Positions 1 through 9,201 are shown, counted from the stretch's first letter. The stretch is DNA of 64,000 nucleotides from Bacillus fungorum (GCF_002746455.1 NZ_NWUW01000008.1:149781-213780); one strand, 5' to 3'. Notes: generated from the letters alone by a model not told the origin. Made by a program: numbers and translations.

Positions 1-233
1 GGTACAACAATTGTTCCTGCTTTTAAGATAGTCGTAATTTGTTCGTCATCTATGGAAATAGGTACAAATTTTTCGATGAAAATATTTGAATTACTTGCGA
101 TTAAAGTAATTCCAGATTGATCTGCTGTTATTTTTATGCCGGATAATATAGGAATTGTAGCTTTGGTAGATATAGCTTTACTTACTTCTGAAAGTGCTTG
201 AGTGAAATGTTTATGATTAACGATAAACTCCAT
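1..233 (-). CDS. dnaN: DNA polymerase III beta clamp paralog, N-terminal part (cut by window edge)
   Basis: Seventy-seven N-terminal residues are visible, beginning MEFIVNHKHFTQALSEVSKA and continuing through the family-typical TIPILSGIKI stretch and LIASNSNIFIEKF. This is the first domain of the sliding clamp that tethers replicative polymerase to DNA. It differs from the clamp usually encoded next to dnaA, so it is probably the second clamp copy that B. cereus group genomes carry. The ATG has a GGCGGGG ribosome site about 6 bases upstream. The C-terminal four fifths lie left of the window. Confidence 0.85.
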   Translation of the reverse strand, partial: MEFIVNHKHFTQALSEVSKAISTKATIPILSGIKITADQSGITLIASNSNIFIEKFVPISIDDEQITTILKAGTIVV

Positions 234-263
234 TTTTTCCCCGCCTTACATGAAATGATAATT

Positions 264-707
264 TTATGAAGATTGATGAATGATTGTTCCGTTAAAAAAG
301 TAAGGTACTGTTTCTTTCCTTTGTAATATATTTAATAAGTGTTCTGGTATACGTAAATGCGGTGCTGCTCTATGTAATTCCATCCAAGTAATCTCTTCGA
401 TTTCTTTTGGTCTTGATATATATGTCTCTCCGCTGCTTATTTCGCCTAAAAAATTAAAGAAAATTGCATGATGTCCTCTCTCTTCAAAAAAAGCTTCGCT
501 AATGTAACAAATTCCGTTTACAGTTATATGTAGCCCGGTTTCTTCTTTCACTTCTCGAATTACTGCTTCCTCTAACGTTTCCCCAAATTTAACTGCGCCG
601 CCTGGTAGTGTGTAATAAGAACCATTCTTCCCTTTGTTTTTTACCATTAAGATTTTTTCATTTGTTTTATCGTATAAAAGTGCATATGTAACATTTACTT
701 TTTTCAT
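264..707 (-). CDS. NUDIX hydrolase
   Basis: A 147-residue protein with a complete Nudix box: G37, E43, then R51-E52-V53-x-E55-E56-x-G58-L59, matching GX5EX7REUXEEXGU. The family hydrolyses nucleoside diphosphates linked to another moiety, using Mg2+ held by the two glutamates. YTLPGGAVKFGE and the small size fit the soluble MutT/ADP-ribose-type group, but the substrate cannot be read from the sequence. The start ATG follows GGAGGTACGT. It lies 30 bases downstream of the clamp gene start on the same strand and is probably a separate transcription unit. Confidence 0.88.
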   Translation of the reverse strand: MKKVNVTYALLYDKTNEKILMVKNKGKNGSYYTLPGGAVKFGETLEEAVIREVKEETGLHITVNGICYISEAFFEERGHHAIFFNFLGEISSGETYISRPKEIEEITWMELHRAAPHLRIPEHLLNILQRKETVPYFFNGTIIHQSS

Positions 708-1080
708 ACGTACCTCCTCTGTTTTTAATAAAAGGAATTTTCTGTCTTCTATTTATTCTACCATTTACTCGTTTTAATATATATAAATTAATTGAGTCTT
801 ACTTTACCACTATTTGAGGAGTTAATAAGAAACGAATTCACATGTATTAAAAAAGAACGTATTACAGGGAAATTACGCAAAGCACGTTCTTGAAGTTTTA
901 AAAAGAAAATTGATTAAATTAATACTAAATGAAAATATCAAGATAACTTCAGAATTAATAAAAACCCCGCCCTTATTTTGTTTCCCGTCACTACTATTCC
1001 AATCCTATCTTTTCTTGCTTTAGCAATCCTTCTAATTCATAACAAAATAAGAGCCCTAGCATGAGGACTCTTATTTACAA
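708..1080. other. Intergenic stretch, 373 bases
   Basis: No ORF with a ribosome site was found. It contains an imperfect inverted pair AAGAACGT / ACGTTCTT around 852-890 separated by about 20 bases, and the terminator of the MFS gene at its right end. I see nothing else that can be named. Confidence 0.5.
1046..1075 (-). terminator. Rho-independent terminator of the MFS gene
   Basis: Twelve-base-pair stem AATAAGAGTCCT / AGGGCTCTTATT with one G-U pair and a 6-base loop, followed on the minus strand by a T-rich tract. It lies just beyond the stop codon of the gene at 1081. Confidence 0.75.
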
Positions 1081-2289
1081 TTAAGTTACTTTCCGAAGTA
1101 AATGTTGTGTTTCTTTTTTCTTTTCTGCTTTTGGAGGACGAATTAATATCGAAATGATGAAGGAAATAACGCTTAAAACCCCTATTGTAATAAAGGTCGG
1201 TTGGAATCCACCAAGTAATGCCCCGATGAATGAACCTGCAAGTGCACCAAATCCGAAACCTTGATATACAATCCCATAATTTGTACTATGGTTTTTTAAT
1301 CCAAAGAAATCTCCGACAATAGCTGGGAATATAGTTATATTACCGCCGAAACAAAAGGCGACACTTGCTACACATACAAAATAGATTCCGTAATTTAGCG
1401 GAATAAAACTTAAAGTAAAGACTGACAATCCTATAATAATAAACGTTACAGAGACAATTTTCATTCGGCCGATTTTATCTGATAACGTCCCAAGAATGAT
1501 TCTACCTACTGTATTAAAGATTGCAATCATAGCAACAGCGTTTGCAGCGGTTGCTACGCTAAGTCCAACGAGTTGTACGCCGATATCTTTTACCATACTT
1601 ATTAAATACAACCCCCCCATACACGAGGTGAATAACATAAAAAATAGCAGATATACTTGTTTCGTTCGCATCATTTCACGCGGAGTATAGTCATTGTGTA
1701 ATGTTTCAGTTACAGCATTACTTACAATTGCCTCACGTATGAAGAACGATCCGATTAACACTAAAAGTAACACGATAATACCCCAATATAAGAATGCTTG
1801 TGATACACCAAGGTTATCGATAAGATTTCCGTTTATATATCTAAAGATTAAGCTGCCCATTCCATACGCTGATACAGATATCCCTGAAATAAGCCCTTTC
1901 CGATTTGGAAACCATTTAATTAAATTAGATAGTGATGTAATATAAGCTGTTCCATCCGCATAACCAACAACGACACCAGCTAATAAATATAATAGTGGTA
2001 AGGAAGAAACTTGTGAACTAAGTATTAAGCCGAGTCCTAAAACAATTCCTGCAGTAGCAATAAGTTTCCGAAGGCCTAATTTTTTCTGCAACTTGGCTGC
2101 AAATAAAGTTGAGAATGATAAAGAAAAACTTGTTATGGAGAAAGTTATCGCTACCGAATTAAGATTCCATCCAAACTTACTTACAAGGGGTTGATTAAAT
2201 AAACTCCATGTATAAATTGTTCCAAGGCCAATTTGAACAATGATTGTACCTAGAACAATTAGTAACGGATTTATAGAAGTTTGTTTCAT
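1081..2289 (-). CDS. MFS transporter, oxalate/formate antiporter (OFA) family
   Basis: A 402-residue, 12-helix permease. The N-terminus (GTIIVQIGLGTIYTWSLF, then VSKFGW) is the OFA-family signature, and the loop between helices 2 and 3 has the major-facilitator pattern. OFA members exchange or import small carboxylates such as oxalate, formate, lactate or pyruvate across the cytoplasmic membrane; which one is moved here cannot be inferred. The ATG is preceded by GAAGGGGACAGT. The length is full for the family and no lesion is visible. It is monocistronic, with its own terminator. Confidence 0.85.
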   Translation of the reverse strand: MKQTSINPLLIVLGTIIVQIGLGTIYTWSLFNQPLVSKFGWNLNSVAITFSITSFSLSFSTLFAAKLQKKLGLRKLIATAGIVLGLGLILSSQVSSLPLLYLLAGVVVGYADGTAYITSLSNLIKWFPNRKGLISGISVSAYGMGSLIFRYINGNLIDNLGVSQAFLYWGIIVLLLVLIGSFFIREAIVSNAVTETLHNDYTPREMMRTKQVYLLFFMLFTSCMGGLYLISMVKDIGVQLVGLSVATAANAVAMIAIFNTVGRIILGTLSDKIGRMKIVSVTFIIIGLSVFTLSFIPLNYGIYFVCVASVAFCFGGNITIFPAIVGDFFGLKNHSTNYGIVYQGFGFGALAGSFIGALLGGFQPTFITIGVLSVISFIISILIRPPKAEKKKETQHLLRKVT

Positions 2290-2395
2290 ACTAACTGTCC
2301 CCTTCTTTTATCTTGAAATGAATTTTCACAGTTAGTATATCCATCATAAATTGCAAGATACTGTACGGAAAATGGTAATTAAGTTCATATACACA

Positions 2396-2423
2396 AAAAG
2401 ACACTTCATAAAGAAGTGCCTTT
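2396..2423 (-). terminator. Terminator downstream of the small 47-residue gene
   Basis: Stem AAAAGGCACTT / AAGTGTCTTTT with a 6-base loop and a short T run on the minus strand; one G-U pair. Confidence 0.55.
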
Positions 2424-2568
2424 TGCAGGTTATATCAGATTTTTCTAAAGAAAGCTTTGTTAAGATAAGACATTTTCAAATGCTTATGTATATATGTTAC
2501 CAAATGATTTCTTATATGTGATGGGACTTAAGACGTATTTTTCATTCATCATATAGTCGGATGAAAAA

Positions 2569-2712
2569 TTAATATTCGATTTCATCAAAATCTTTCGGCT
2601 GCGGTACAGTTTGCATATTAGCTGCATCTTTAGGATCGCTATAGATCGCATTTTGTTCTGTATTTACATCTTTTATATTTTGCTTTTTATTTTTGTTCAC
2701 TTTATCTTTCAC
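2569..2712 (-). CDS. Small charged hypothetical protein (47 aa)
   Basis: GTG start preceded by AAAGGAGTGATTGAAA, an excellent ribosome site, and TAA stop. The product starts MKDKVNKNKKQNIKDVN and ends PKDFDEIEY: a basic N-terminus and an acidic C-terminus, without Cys or membrane segment. It lies 31 bases downstream of the serine hydrolase stop on the same strand and could be cotranscribed with it. I do not recognise the family. The ribosome site and clean frame make it a likely real gene. Confidence 0.6.
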   Translation of the reverse strand: MKDKVNKNKKQNIKDVNTEQNAIYSDPKDAANMQTVPQPKDFDEIEY

Positions 2713-2743
2713 TTTCAATCACTCCTTTTTGTTATAGGAGTAA

Positions 2744-3760
2744 TTATGCCCTATTACCGTTACTAAATGTATCAGCGACTAAATTACTAAATTCACGTAA
2801 ATAATATAAGTAATTATCACCGCCGTAGTTATATCTTTTGTTATACATTTTTGCAACAACTACATTATATTCAGGTATTACTAAAATAGTCGGTCCAGTA
2901 ATCCCTAATATTTGATACGACCCTTTTGGAACACGTTCACCAAGTTCGCTTACTTGTGCAGGCTCATTTTGGATGAACCAAAACAATCCATTTTGTGGTA
3001 GCTCTTTGTTTATATATGTTGGACTCTGCAAACTCGTAGCGATTTTTATAACTTCTTTTGGAACAATTTGTTTATCATCTATCCTACCTTGATTTAAATG
3101 AAGATTGCCCCACTGCGCAAATTCTCTAGCTGAGACAAACAAATTTTTTTCAGTACCGTCATCTACCGTACCAATTTCACTAATTGCGTCTTCATTTGGA
3201 TTATTAACAACGTCAACTAAATTTTCATCTCGCTGAACTCTCCAACCTGTTTCTTGAAAATTAGCAGGCTTAAAAACACGCTCCTTTAACAATTCAGGAA
3301 AACTTTTGTTATATAGCTGATAAATAAGACGTGTCATCATTCTTACATTAATATCTCTATACGCCCATGATTGTCCCGGTTCAAATTCACGAAAAATTGT
3401 CCTGTCATTCGTTTCTTCTAATCCGTGCGAATGTGTTACTAAATGTCTTATCGACGTTTTACTAAGCAATGCAGGATCAAAGTCTTTAAAATATTTTATC
3501 GCTTCATCATCAATAGAGTTTATTTTCCCCTCATAAAGCGCATACGCTATCATTAATCCTAAATAACTTTTTCTAGCAGAAGCAACGTTAAATTGTGAAG
3601 ATGCTGTTACTTTCTTGCTTGTAGATGTATTTGAGTGATAACCACTATAATGCTCTAGTACGATTTTATTATCTTTTATAATACAAAGTGCTGTAGCAGA
3701 GCTATGGTTTTTTTCTTTTATATTCTCTACCCAAGCAATCAACTGATCATATGTATACAA
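2744..3760 (-). CDS. Serine hydrolase, beta-lactamase/penicillin-binding-protein fold
   Basis: About 338 residues from the preferred TTG start, which sits 6 bases after GAGGGGG; upstream in-frame ATG (3766) and TTG (3775) codons lack a properly spaced ribosome site. The catalytic SxxK is S61-A-R-K64, LVTHSHGL matches the class C helix after it, and Y134-R-D136 takes the place of YxN. The family acts on amides or esters by an acyl-serine intermediate and includes esterases, DD-peptidases and beta-lactamase relatives. No signal peptide is visible, so a cytoplasmic esterase-like role is more likely than a secreted beta-lactamase. Its substrate is unknown. Confidence 0.8.
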   Translation of the reverse strand: MYTYDQLIAWVENIKEKNHSSATALCIIKDNKIVLEHYSGYHSNTSTSKKVTASSQFNVASARKSYLGLMIAYALYEGKINSIDDEAIKYFKDFDPALLSKTSIRHLVTHSHGLEETNDRTIFREFEPGQSWAYRDINVRMMTRLIYQLYNKSFPELLKERVFKPANFQETGWRVQRDENLVDVVNNPNEDAISEIGTVDDGTEKNLFVSAREFAQWGNLHLNQGRIDDKQIVPKEVIKIATSLQSPTYINKELPQNGLFWFIQNEPAQVSELGERVPKGSYQILGITGPTILVIPEYNVVVAKMYNKRYNYGGDNYLYYLREFSNLVADTFSNGNRA

Positions 3761-3861
3761 ATACATCCCCCTCAATACGCATAAAAATTACAGCTTGAAA
3801 GAAAAGTGCAAAATAGTTTTCACACCTTTCTTTCAAGTAAATTAGCTTTGATGTTCTATAC

Positions 3862-4128
3862 TTAAATAATCCACCAGTTCCAGCAATTAAAGCAACTGAA
3901 ACATCCTGCGCATCCTATACATCCGCCGCAACGACCTGCACAACCACCACATCTACCGCCACATCCACCGCAACGTCCACCACAACCTCCACATCCGCCG
4001 CAACGACGTGCATCGTCTTGAATGTAATAGTATGGATATTGACTTTGTTGTTGATCCCAATACACAACATTGCCAGTTTGATAATCATTAAGATTTAATG
4101 ATTGTAGTTCTTGTTGAAACTGATTCAT
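3862..4128 (-). CDS. Heterocycloanthracin/sonorensin-family bacteriocin precursor
   Basis: An 88-residue peptide from the ATG that follows GGAGGG by 7 bases (an upstream in-frame ATG at 4143 lies before that site). The leader runs from MNQFQQELQSLNLNDYQTG to about residue 40. The core has 13 cysteines spaced almost always as Cys-Gly-Gly or Cys-x-x, then a hydrophobic WNWWII tail. This is the thiazole/oxazole-modified microcin class known from B. anthracis and B. cereus, in which cysteines are cyclised by a SagB/C/D-like complex. No cyclodehydratase, dehydrogenase, exporter or immunity gene is adjacent, which agrees with the known separation of this precursor from its maturation genes. Confidence 0.85.
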   Translation of the reverse strand: MNQFQQELQSLNLNDYQTGNVVYWDQQQSQYPYYYIQDDARRCGGCGGCGGRCGGCGGRCGGCAGRCGGCIGCAGCFSCFNCWNWWII

Positions 4129-4327
4129 TTCGAAACCCTCCATTTATAAAAATAAATTCCGTCCAAATGTTAAAGTTTATATATTTTTGCAAACAAAGTA
4201 GAAATAAGGCTGTAGACTAAATGCGTACATCAACAAAATATGAACTTACACTAGGTGATGTACCTTGTTTTTTAGCCTATTTTCTTAATCTCCTTTCGGT
4301 GGACGTATTTATTATTAATAGAGGTGT

Positions 4328-4774
4328 TTAAAAATTACTAATCCAACAGTTTAGTAGTTCATCGCTTAATTTTCTTTCTAGTAACTCTTTAACTGAAGGC
4401 TCTGGCATGATTTTATACGTATGTAAAGTTTCTTGATTATAATCTATCCAGTGAAACGCTAAATGAGATTCTTTAGATTTTGGTATGAAATCAATATGTA
4501 AATCTTGCGACTCTACTTCAAAAATGTGGTTAATTTCATGATGAAGCACTTCTTTATCTTTCCATTGATTTTCTATAACTCCTAAAAATTGTTGTATACT
4601 ACAGTTTACTCCGAGTTCTTCTCTTAACTCTCTTATTAATGCATTCTCTGCTGATTCCCCAATTTCAATATGGCCACCAGGTAAAAAATAATGATGGCCG
4701 ATATATTCAGCAACTAATAATTTTTCATCTTTTATCACGACTGCTCGTACAATATGATGGAAGTTACTTTTCAA
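4328..4774 (-). CDS. NUDIX hydrolase
   Basis: A 148-residue protein with a perfect Nudix box: G34, E40, R48-E49-L50-x-E52-E53-x-G55-V56. It is distinct from the NUDIX protein at 264 (low similarity outside the box). FHHIVRAVVIKDEKLLVAEY at the N-terminus is typical of MutT-like pyrophosphatases for nucleotide derivatives. It starts a minus-strand run of closely spaced small metabolic genes with the products at 4800 and 5169. The substrate is not predictable. Confidence 0.87.
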   Translation of the reverse strand: MKSNFHHIVRAVVIKDEKLLVAEYIGHHYFLPGGHIEIGESAENALIRELREELGVNCSIQQFLGVIENQWKDKEVLHHEINHIFEVESQDLHIDFIPKSKESHLAFHWIDYNQETLHTYKIMPEPSVKELLERKLSDELLNCWISNF

Positions 4775-4799
4775 TTGATATTCCTCCTAGTCATTTCTT

Positions 4800-5138
4800 T
4801 TATACTTGCTCAAAATAGTCATTTAATATCGGGATAATATAAATCATAGGTGCTTCATACGGATGAATTTCATGAATAACTTTAAGAGCACTTTTTACAA
4901 GGTCTCGTTTACACTTTATTTCAATTTTACACTCTTGCCCTTCGCATATTTGACCAATTTCCCCATGAAAAGGTGATGCCCCGTCTAACGGTCTCCAATA
5001 TCCTTTCACTGAACTATAAGACATGCAATAGTCATATTGCCCCGTTTTACAAGCGTTAATTTTATTTAATTCATCCCGTAATAATACAATGTATTCTTCT
5101 GGAATAAACACTTCGATTTCCACTTCAGTAAATTGCAT
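4800..5138 (-). CDS. Standalone Nif3/YqfO insertion-domain (PII/CutA-like) protein
   Basis: A 112-residue protein ending in HPYEAPMIYIIPI, the conserved strand of the CutA/PII-like domain inserted into YqfO/Nif3 proteins, with the preceding GQYDYCMSYSSVKGYWRP and DGASPFHGEIGQ segments in the right order. Here the domain stands alone. Such trimeric ferredoxin-like domains are thought to bind small ligands or metals; no specific role is established. It lies 25 bases upstream of the NUDIX gene and 30 bases downstream of a GNAT gene, in the same direction, so an operon is likely. Confidence 0.72.
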   Translation of the reverse strand: MQFTEVEIEVFIPEEYIVLLRDELNKINACKTGQYDYCMSYSSVKGYWRPLDGASPFHGEIGQICEGQECKIEIKCKRDLVKSALKVIHEIHPYEAPMIYIIPILNDYFEQV

Positions 5139-5168
5139 ATTTCATTTCACGCCTTTACTTCATAATAG

Positions 5169-5627
5169 TTAAACGAATAAGCGATATACTTCCTCACCAT
5201 CATAATCATGTCCTAATGGTTGAAAACCGTAACGTTCATATAGTTTCTTTGCAGAGATATTATCTTTATGTACTGTTAATCTAATTTCTTTACACGCCTT
5301 ACATGTATTTTTTATTAAATAAATACTTTCAAGTAATGCTGCTTTTCCATAACCATTACCTTGCTGATTGTAATCAATAATGAACCCGTTAATCCAATAC
5401 ATATCTGATGTTTCTCTTACAACTGCATGCATAATAAAACCAACCATAAGATCACGATCATATATAGCAAATGGTATGTACTCTACATTTTCGCCATCCG
5501 GTTTTATATATACTTTAGCAAGTGAAACTGCTACGGATGGAACAAATTTCATTTGATTTTCTTTAACTTGTAGCTGTAATGCTTCTTCCCAATTTTCTCT
5601 CGTAATAACCTTTAACTGGACATTCAA
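5169..5627 (-). CDS. GNAT N-acetyltransferase, spermine/spermidine (BltD-like) type
   Basis: A 152-residue acyltransferase. Motif A, the acetyl-CoA pyrophosphate loop, is QQGNGYGKAAL, followed by motif B IRLTVHKDNISAKKLYERYG, the NxxAxxLYxxxGF signature. The N-terminus aligns with BltD-type diamine/polyamine acetyltransferases (ITRENWEEALQLQV, then a segment around FVPSVAVSLA). Polyamine acetylation is the best guess for function, not shown by any neighbour. First gene of the 5627-4328 minus-strand run. Confidence 0.78.
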   Translation of the reverse strand: MNVQLKVITRENWEEALQLQVKENQMKFVPSVAVSLAKVYIKPDGENVEYIPFAIYDRDLMVGFIMHAVVRETSDMYWINGFIIDYNQQGNGYGKAALLESIYLIKNTCKACKEIRLTVHKDNISAKKLYERYGFQPLGHDYDGEEVYRLFV

Positions 5628-5704
5628 TACTATAAGCTCCTTTATAAATAGGGTGTATTTTTATATTCAACGTAGCGAAATAATCCCCCTTTTTTGACAG
5701 TAAC

Positions 5705-6628
5705 TTATAACATAGTTTTTATAAAATCTTGAATGAATTTTTCTTCATCTATTTCTAAAGCTATACGGGCACCTTCACATATAGAGCTAGGGCGAAAATC
5801 AGCAAATGTTTGTCCTTTCGTATCTCCGAATGTATCTACATTCACTGTACGATGCACAAATTTAAAAAAACTTGGATTTACTAATCCACTTATAGCAACC
5901 ACATCATGTAGCAAAGGCCCTTCGATAGATGGATTAAGTTTTTGGTATACAGATAAATAGTAATCATACATTGGTTTCATTATCGTATGGAATGGATTCT
6001 TTGAATTAGCTTGGATATAGTTAAATACATTTGGTGTTAACACGGCTTTGTTTGTTACATTTAAAGGAAATATTAATAAATTCTTTGCTTGCTGAAAAAC
6101 AATTTTACTTGCAATAGGATCTCCATACACGTTTGCCTCTGCTAATGGCGTAACGTTTCCTACTTCTAAAAAAACACCACCCATGAAATAGATTCCTTTT
6201 ACATTTCGCATTAAATCATTCCATAAATTAAAAGCAATCGCTAACAAGGTAGATCTTCCTACATCGACAATTGTTAAATCTTTTCCGTACTTTACAAGAA
6301 TTGAAGCAATACTACCAAAATTGTATATCGGGATAGACAATACACTTCCTAGCACATGAATAGGCCCTAATCCTTCTGGCCCATGAATTTCAGGATAGTA
6401 TGTTGTAATTTCTTCTGTAAGTGGTTTTGTTGCACCGCTAATTACAGGAATGTCTTGTCTATTTGCTAACTGTAAAATATACGCTGCATTATGAGCAGCA
6501 TGTATATGCTCAACATTTCCATATCCAGTTACAATACCGACAATTTCAATTTCAGGATGCAGTAAGCCGTACATAATAGCAAACGAGTCATCAATACCTG
6601 GGTCTCCAAAAAATAATACTTTTTCCAA
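5705..6628 (-). CDS. Inosine/uridine-preferring nucleoside hydrolase family protein
   Basis: About 307 residues from the TTG start that follows AAGGGAGAG by 6 bases; a GTG at 6646 is in frame but lies before the ribosome site. The N-terminal metal motif reads FFGDPGIDDSFA. Compared with the family DxDxxxDD, the first Asp is replaced by Phe, while the other three remain (D9, D13, D14). The C-terminal HDVVAISG matches the conserved HDxxA. The enzyme would cleave the N-glycosidic bond of nucleosides in salvage. The missing first Asp makes substrate or activity uncertain. Confidence 0.8.
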   Translation of the reverse strand: MEKVLFFGDPGIDDSFAIMYGLLHPEIEIVGIVTGYGNVEHIHAAHNAAYILQLANRQDIPVISGATKPLTEEITTYYPEIHGPEGLGPIHVLGSVLSIPIYNFGSIASILVKYGKDLTIVDVGRSTLLAIAFNLWNDLMRNVKGIYFMGGVFLEVGNVTPLAEANVYGDPIASKIVFQQAKNLLIFPLNVTNKAVLTPNVFNYIQANSKNPFHTIMKPMYDYYLSVYQKLNPSIEGPLLHDVVAISGLVNPSFFKFVHRTVNVDTFGDTKGQTFADFRPSSICEGARIALEIDEEKFIQDFIKTML

Positions 6629-6736
6629 GAAATACTCTCCCTTCACAAAAACATAGAGTCATCAATAACTATGTATATGAAAAAAGCAAGTATATCTATG
6701 CGAATTTTAGAATGGATAATGTTTTACAAAATATTA

Positions 6737-6767
6737 AAAAGGAACTAGCGTATGCTAATTCCTTTCT
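6737..6767 (-). terminator. Terminator of the chitosanase gene
   Basis: Stem AAGGAATTAGC / GCTAGTTCCTT with a 4-base loop followed by a T-rich tract on the minus strand, 20 bases past the stop codon. Confidence 0.75.
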
Positions 6768-6786
6768 TAAGTAACTATTCTCAAAT

Positions 6787-8148
6787 TTAATTATCGTATC
6801 CTTCATAAATTGCATCATTTATTTGATTTTGTAATTTTTTATCATCAGGTACAGGTTTCCACCAATTTCCTGTAATAAATAACATAGTTAATAAATTATA
6901 ACTATCACTAAAATAGCTTTCTCTCTTATTCTTCATCCAATCCCAACCGCTATTTACCCACTTTTGATTATTGCTACTCGTTATACTTGCAGCAATAAAC
7001 GGTGAAACGAATACAGCAGTTGGATAGCTACCAATATTGGATCCATTTAATTGATAACCATCCACAATTTTAGAAGGATTTCCATTCGTTTTATTTTGAA
7101 TCCATGAAGAGACTTTATCAGAAATGACTTTACTTCTTTTCTCGCCGTACATCGCATAGTCCATTACAATTCTCAATGGTACCCGACTAGCATTGTAATA
7201 ATATGCATTTGTATATTCTGACTCATCTAAGAAGTCTTTAGGTGCGGGTTGTGGTGGTTTTTTTACAACGAAATCTGAAATAAGTCCTGTATTTGGAGAG
7301 TACTTATTACTAAATTGCGTATAAACATCGTACAAATTATTAATAACAGTAAGCCAAGTTTTATCACCTGTAAATTCATAAAATGCTCTAAGATGTGACA
7401 TCATCCAATCAGATGGTCTCGTATCAAGTGAATTTTTAGAATCCCAATCTCCTAAATTTAGTCGGTTATTATTTGTAACATTACTAGCTTTAATACCTTT
7501 TGTAATCATGTCTTGTGCTTCTTTCAAATAATTAACTGTTCCATTAGATCCCCACTGCTTATGAGCAAGAAGAAGAGAATACGCAATATCTAAATCCCCA
7601 TCAGTAGCAGAATCAAAATGACCTTGTGCTTTTTTACTATCTGCGACAACCCATCCCATTAAATTAGGATTTTGAGAGCTTTTAAAAGTTCTTGCTGTTT
7701 TAAATAAACCGTCATAGATTTTTTGAGCATTCGAATCATAACCAGCCATTAATATTGTAATTATCATCCCATACCCTTGACCTTCTGAAGTTCCAAGTGG
7801 CTTAAACCCATCCGCGTCACCCGTAATCTCTCCTTTTACGTAATAACCACCAGGTAAAGAAGATAAATCATTTTTCAAATATTTCTTTTTCCAATTATCG
7901 TAGTAACTTCTTACAGAAGCATTTAAACTTTCCTGTGTAACATGATTCGGTTTTATAACACCTGCATAATTAACTTGCTGGGGAAATGGTTTCATTTCCT
8001 TTGCAGCAGCTACTTGTTGATTAACTACGGGAATAGAATTTTGCACTGAATTGTCCGTTACAATTGCTGCGAAACTAGAATTAGAAAAACTAGCTAGTCC
8101 GATTCCTATAATAGAAATACATGTGAAAATTTTTCTTTTTCCATTCAT
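6787..8148 (-). CDS. Secreted glycoside hydrolase family 8 chitosanase/glucanase
   Basis: A 453-residue enzyme from the ATG that follows AAAGGAGATGACAACATA. Residues 1-28 form a signal peptide (NGKRK, then a hydrophobic core, ending SSFAA). The GH8 acid is E122 in GTSEGQGYGM, and ATDGDLDIAYSLLLA (181-195) is the conserved second motif. E309 in DFLDES coincides in position with the catalytic base described for the Bacillus sp. K17 GH8 chitosanase, whose proton donor is also E122. Chitosanase with some lichenase or cellulase activity is therefore the best call. It is secreted and monocistronic. Confidence 0.88.
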   Translation of the reverse strand: MNGKRKIFTCISIIGIGLASFSNSSFAAIVTDNSVQNSIPVVNQQVAAAKEMKPFPQQVNYAGVIKPNHVTQESLNASVRSYYDNWKKKYLKNDLSSLPGGYYVKGEITGDADGFKPLGTSEGQGYGMIITILMAGYDSNAQKIYDGLFKTARTFKSSQNPNLMGWVVADSKKAQGHFDSATDGDLDIAYSLLLAHKQWGSNGTVNYLKEAQDMITKGIKASNVTNNNRLNLGDWDSKNSLDTRPSDWMMSHLRAFYEFTGDKTWLTVINNLYDVYTQFSNKYSPNTGLISDFVVKKPPQPAPKDFLDESEYTNAYYYNASRVPLRIVMDYAMYGEKRSKVISDKVSSWIQNKTNGNPSKIVDGYQLNGSNIGSYPTAVFVSPFIAASITSSNNQKWVNSGWDWMKNKRESYFSDSYNLLTMLFITGNWWKPVPDDKKLQNQINDAIYEGYDN

Positions 8149-8286
8149 TATGTTGTCATCTCCTTTTAAAATGCTTACTACATAAAATGTAACATACAAT
8201 ATTTAACTGAAATACAAAATATTATATTTATCAACATAAGAAAGAAAATATATGAAAAAGTATTATAAAATTATTAATGAATTACA

Positions 8287-9201
8287 TTATACGGATTGAT
8301 TATTTGCTAAATTCCTATGTTTTTCTTTTCTTAATACTGGTATATGAGCAATTACAACTCCAAGTATAGTAATCCCTCCGCCAATTATCGAAACTAAAGT
8401 TGGCACTTCTCCTAACCATATCCAAGCAACAAAACATGCAGTTATTGGCGTTAAATATAGAGCACTTGTTGCTTCAGAAGCACCCGCACGAGATATAATA
8501 TAGGCCAATGCAATATACGGGAGCACTGTTGGGAAGACACCTAAATATATAACGCTCAAGTTAACTTCAAGAGAAGCTGCTAGTATTTCTTGATAAACTC
8601 CAGGTAAGAAAATAAGCATACATACAGTACTAGACAAAATTGTATATATGGTAAATGGTAAGAAGCCGTATTTTTTTAAGTAAGATGTTTGGAAAACAAA
8701 ATATAGGCTTTCTGAAATCGCTGCTAATAATATAAATAATCCCCCGCTATTTAATTGAATAGCGTCGCCTTGGCTAAATGAAATTAAGGCAATTCCTGCA
8801 AAACTCATTACACCACCGATCCAGCCATTTAATTTCATTTTTTCATTCAAAAAAACAGAAGCAAGAATTGCCGTTACTATTGGAGTGACTGAAATTATTA
8901 AACTTGCAGATCCAGCATTTACTGTTTTTTCGCCGTAGTTTAATGCGATGTGATAAATAGTAAATCCTAGAGCACCAAATATAAAAATTGCTGGGATATC
9001 CTTTAAATCCGGTAGTCGTAGTTTGTATATAAATGAAAATAACACAAGTATAAATGAGGCGATTAATAAGCGTAGTAAAGTAAGGTGTTCAGGCGTATAA
9101 GATTCAAGCCCCATACGAATTGCCGGAAAGGCAGTCCCCCATATTAAAATCGTAAAAGCATGAGCACAAATAATCGAAAAATCCCGTTTTTTATAATTCA
9201 T
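8287..9201 (-). CDS. EamA-family (DMT superfamily) transporter
   Basis: A 304-residue, ten-helix protein from the ATG preceded by GGGGGAG and a 6-base spacer. Two EamA repeats are visible: residues about 10-140 (HAFTILIWGTAFPAIRMGL) and 150-290, each ending with the conserved proline/glycine-rich helix. The family exports amino acids and other metabolites. It is divergent from the remnant of a MocR-type regulator at 9263; in related loci such a regulator commonly controls the neighbouring EamA gene, so this transporter may have lost its regulator. Confidence 0.85.
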   Translation of the reverse strand: MNYKKRDFSIICAHAFTILIWGTAFPAIRMGLESYTPEHLTLLRLLIASFILVLFSFIYKLRLPDLKDIPAIFIFGALGFTIYHIALNYGEKTVNAGSASLIISVTPIVTAILASVFLNEKMKLNGWIGGVMSFAGIALISFSQGDAIQLNSGGLFILLAAISESLYFVFQTSYLKKYGFLPFTIYTILSSTVCMLIFLPGVYQEILAASLEVNLSVIYLGVFPTVLPYIALAYIISRAGASEATSALYLTPITACFVAWIWLGEVPTLVSIIGGGITILGVVIAHIPVLRKEKHRNLANNQSV

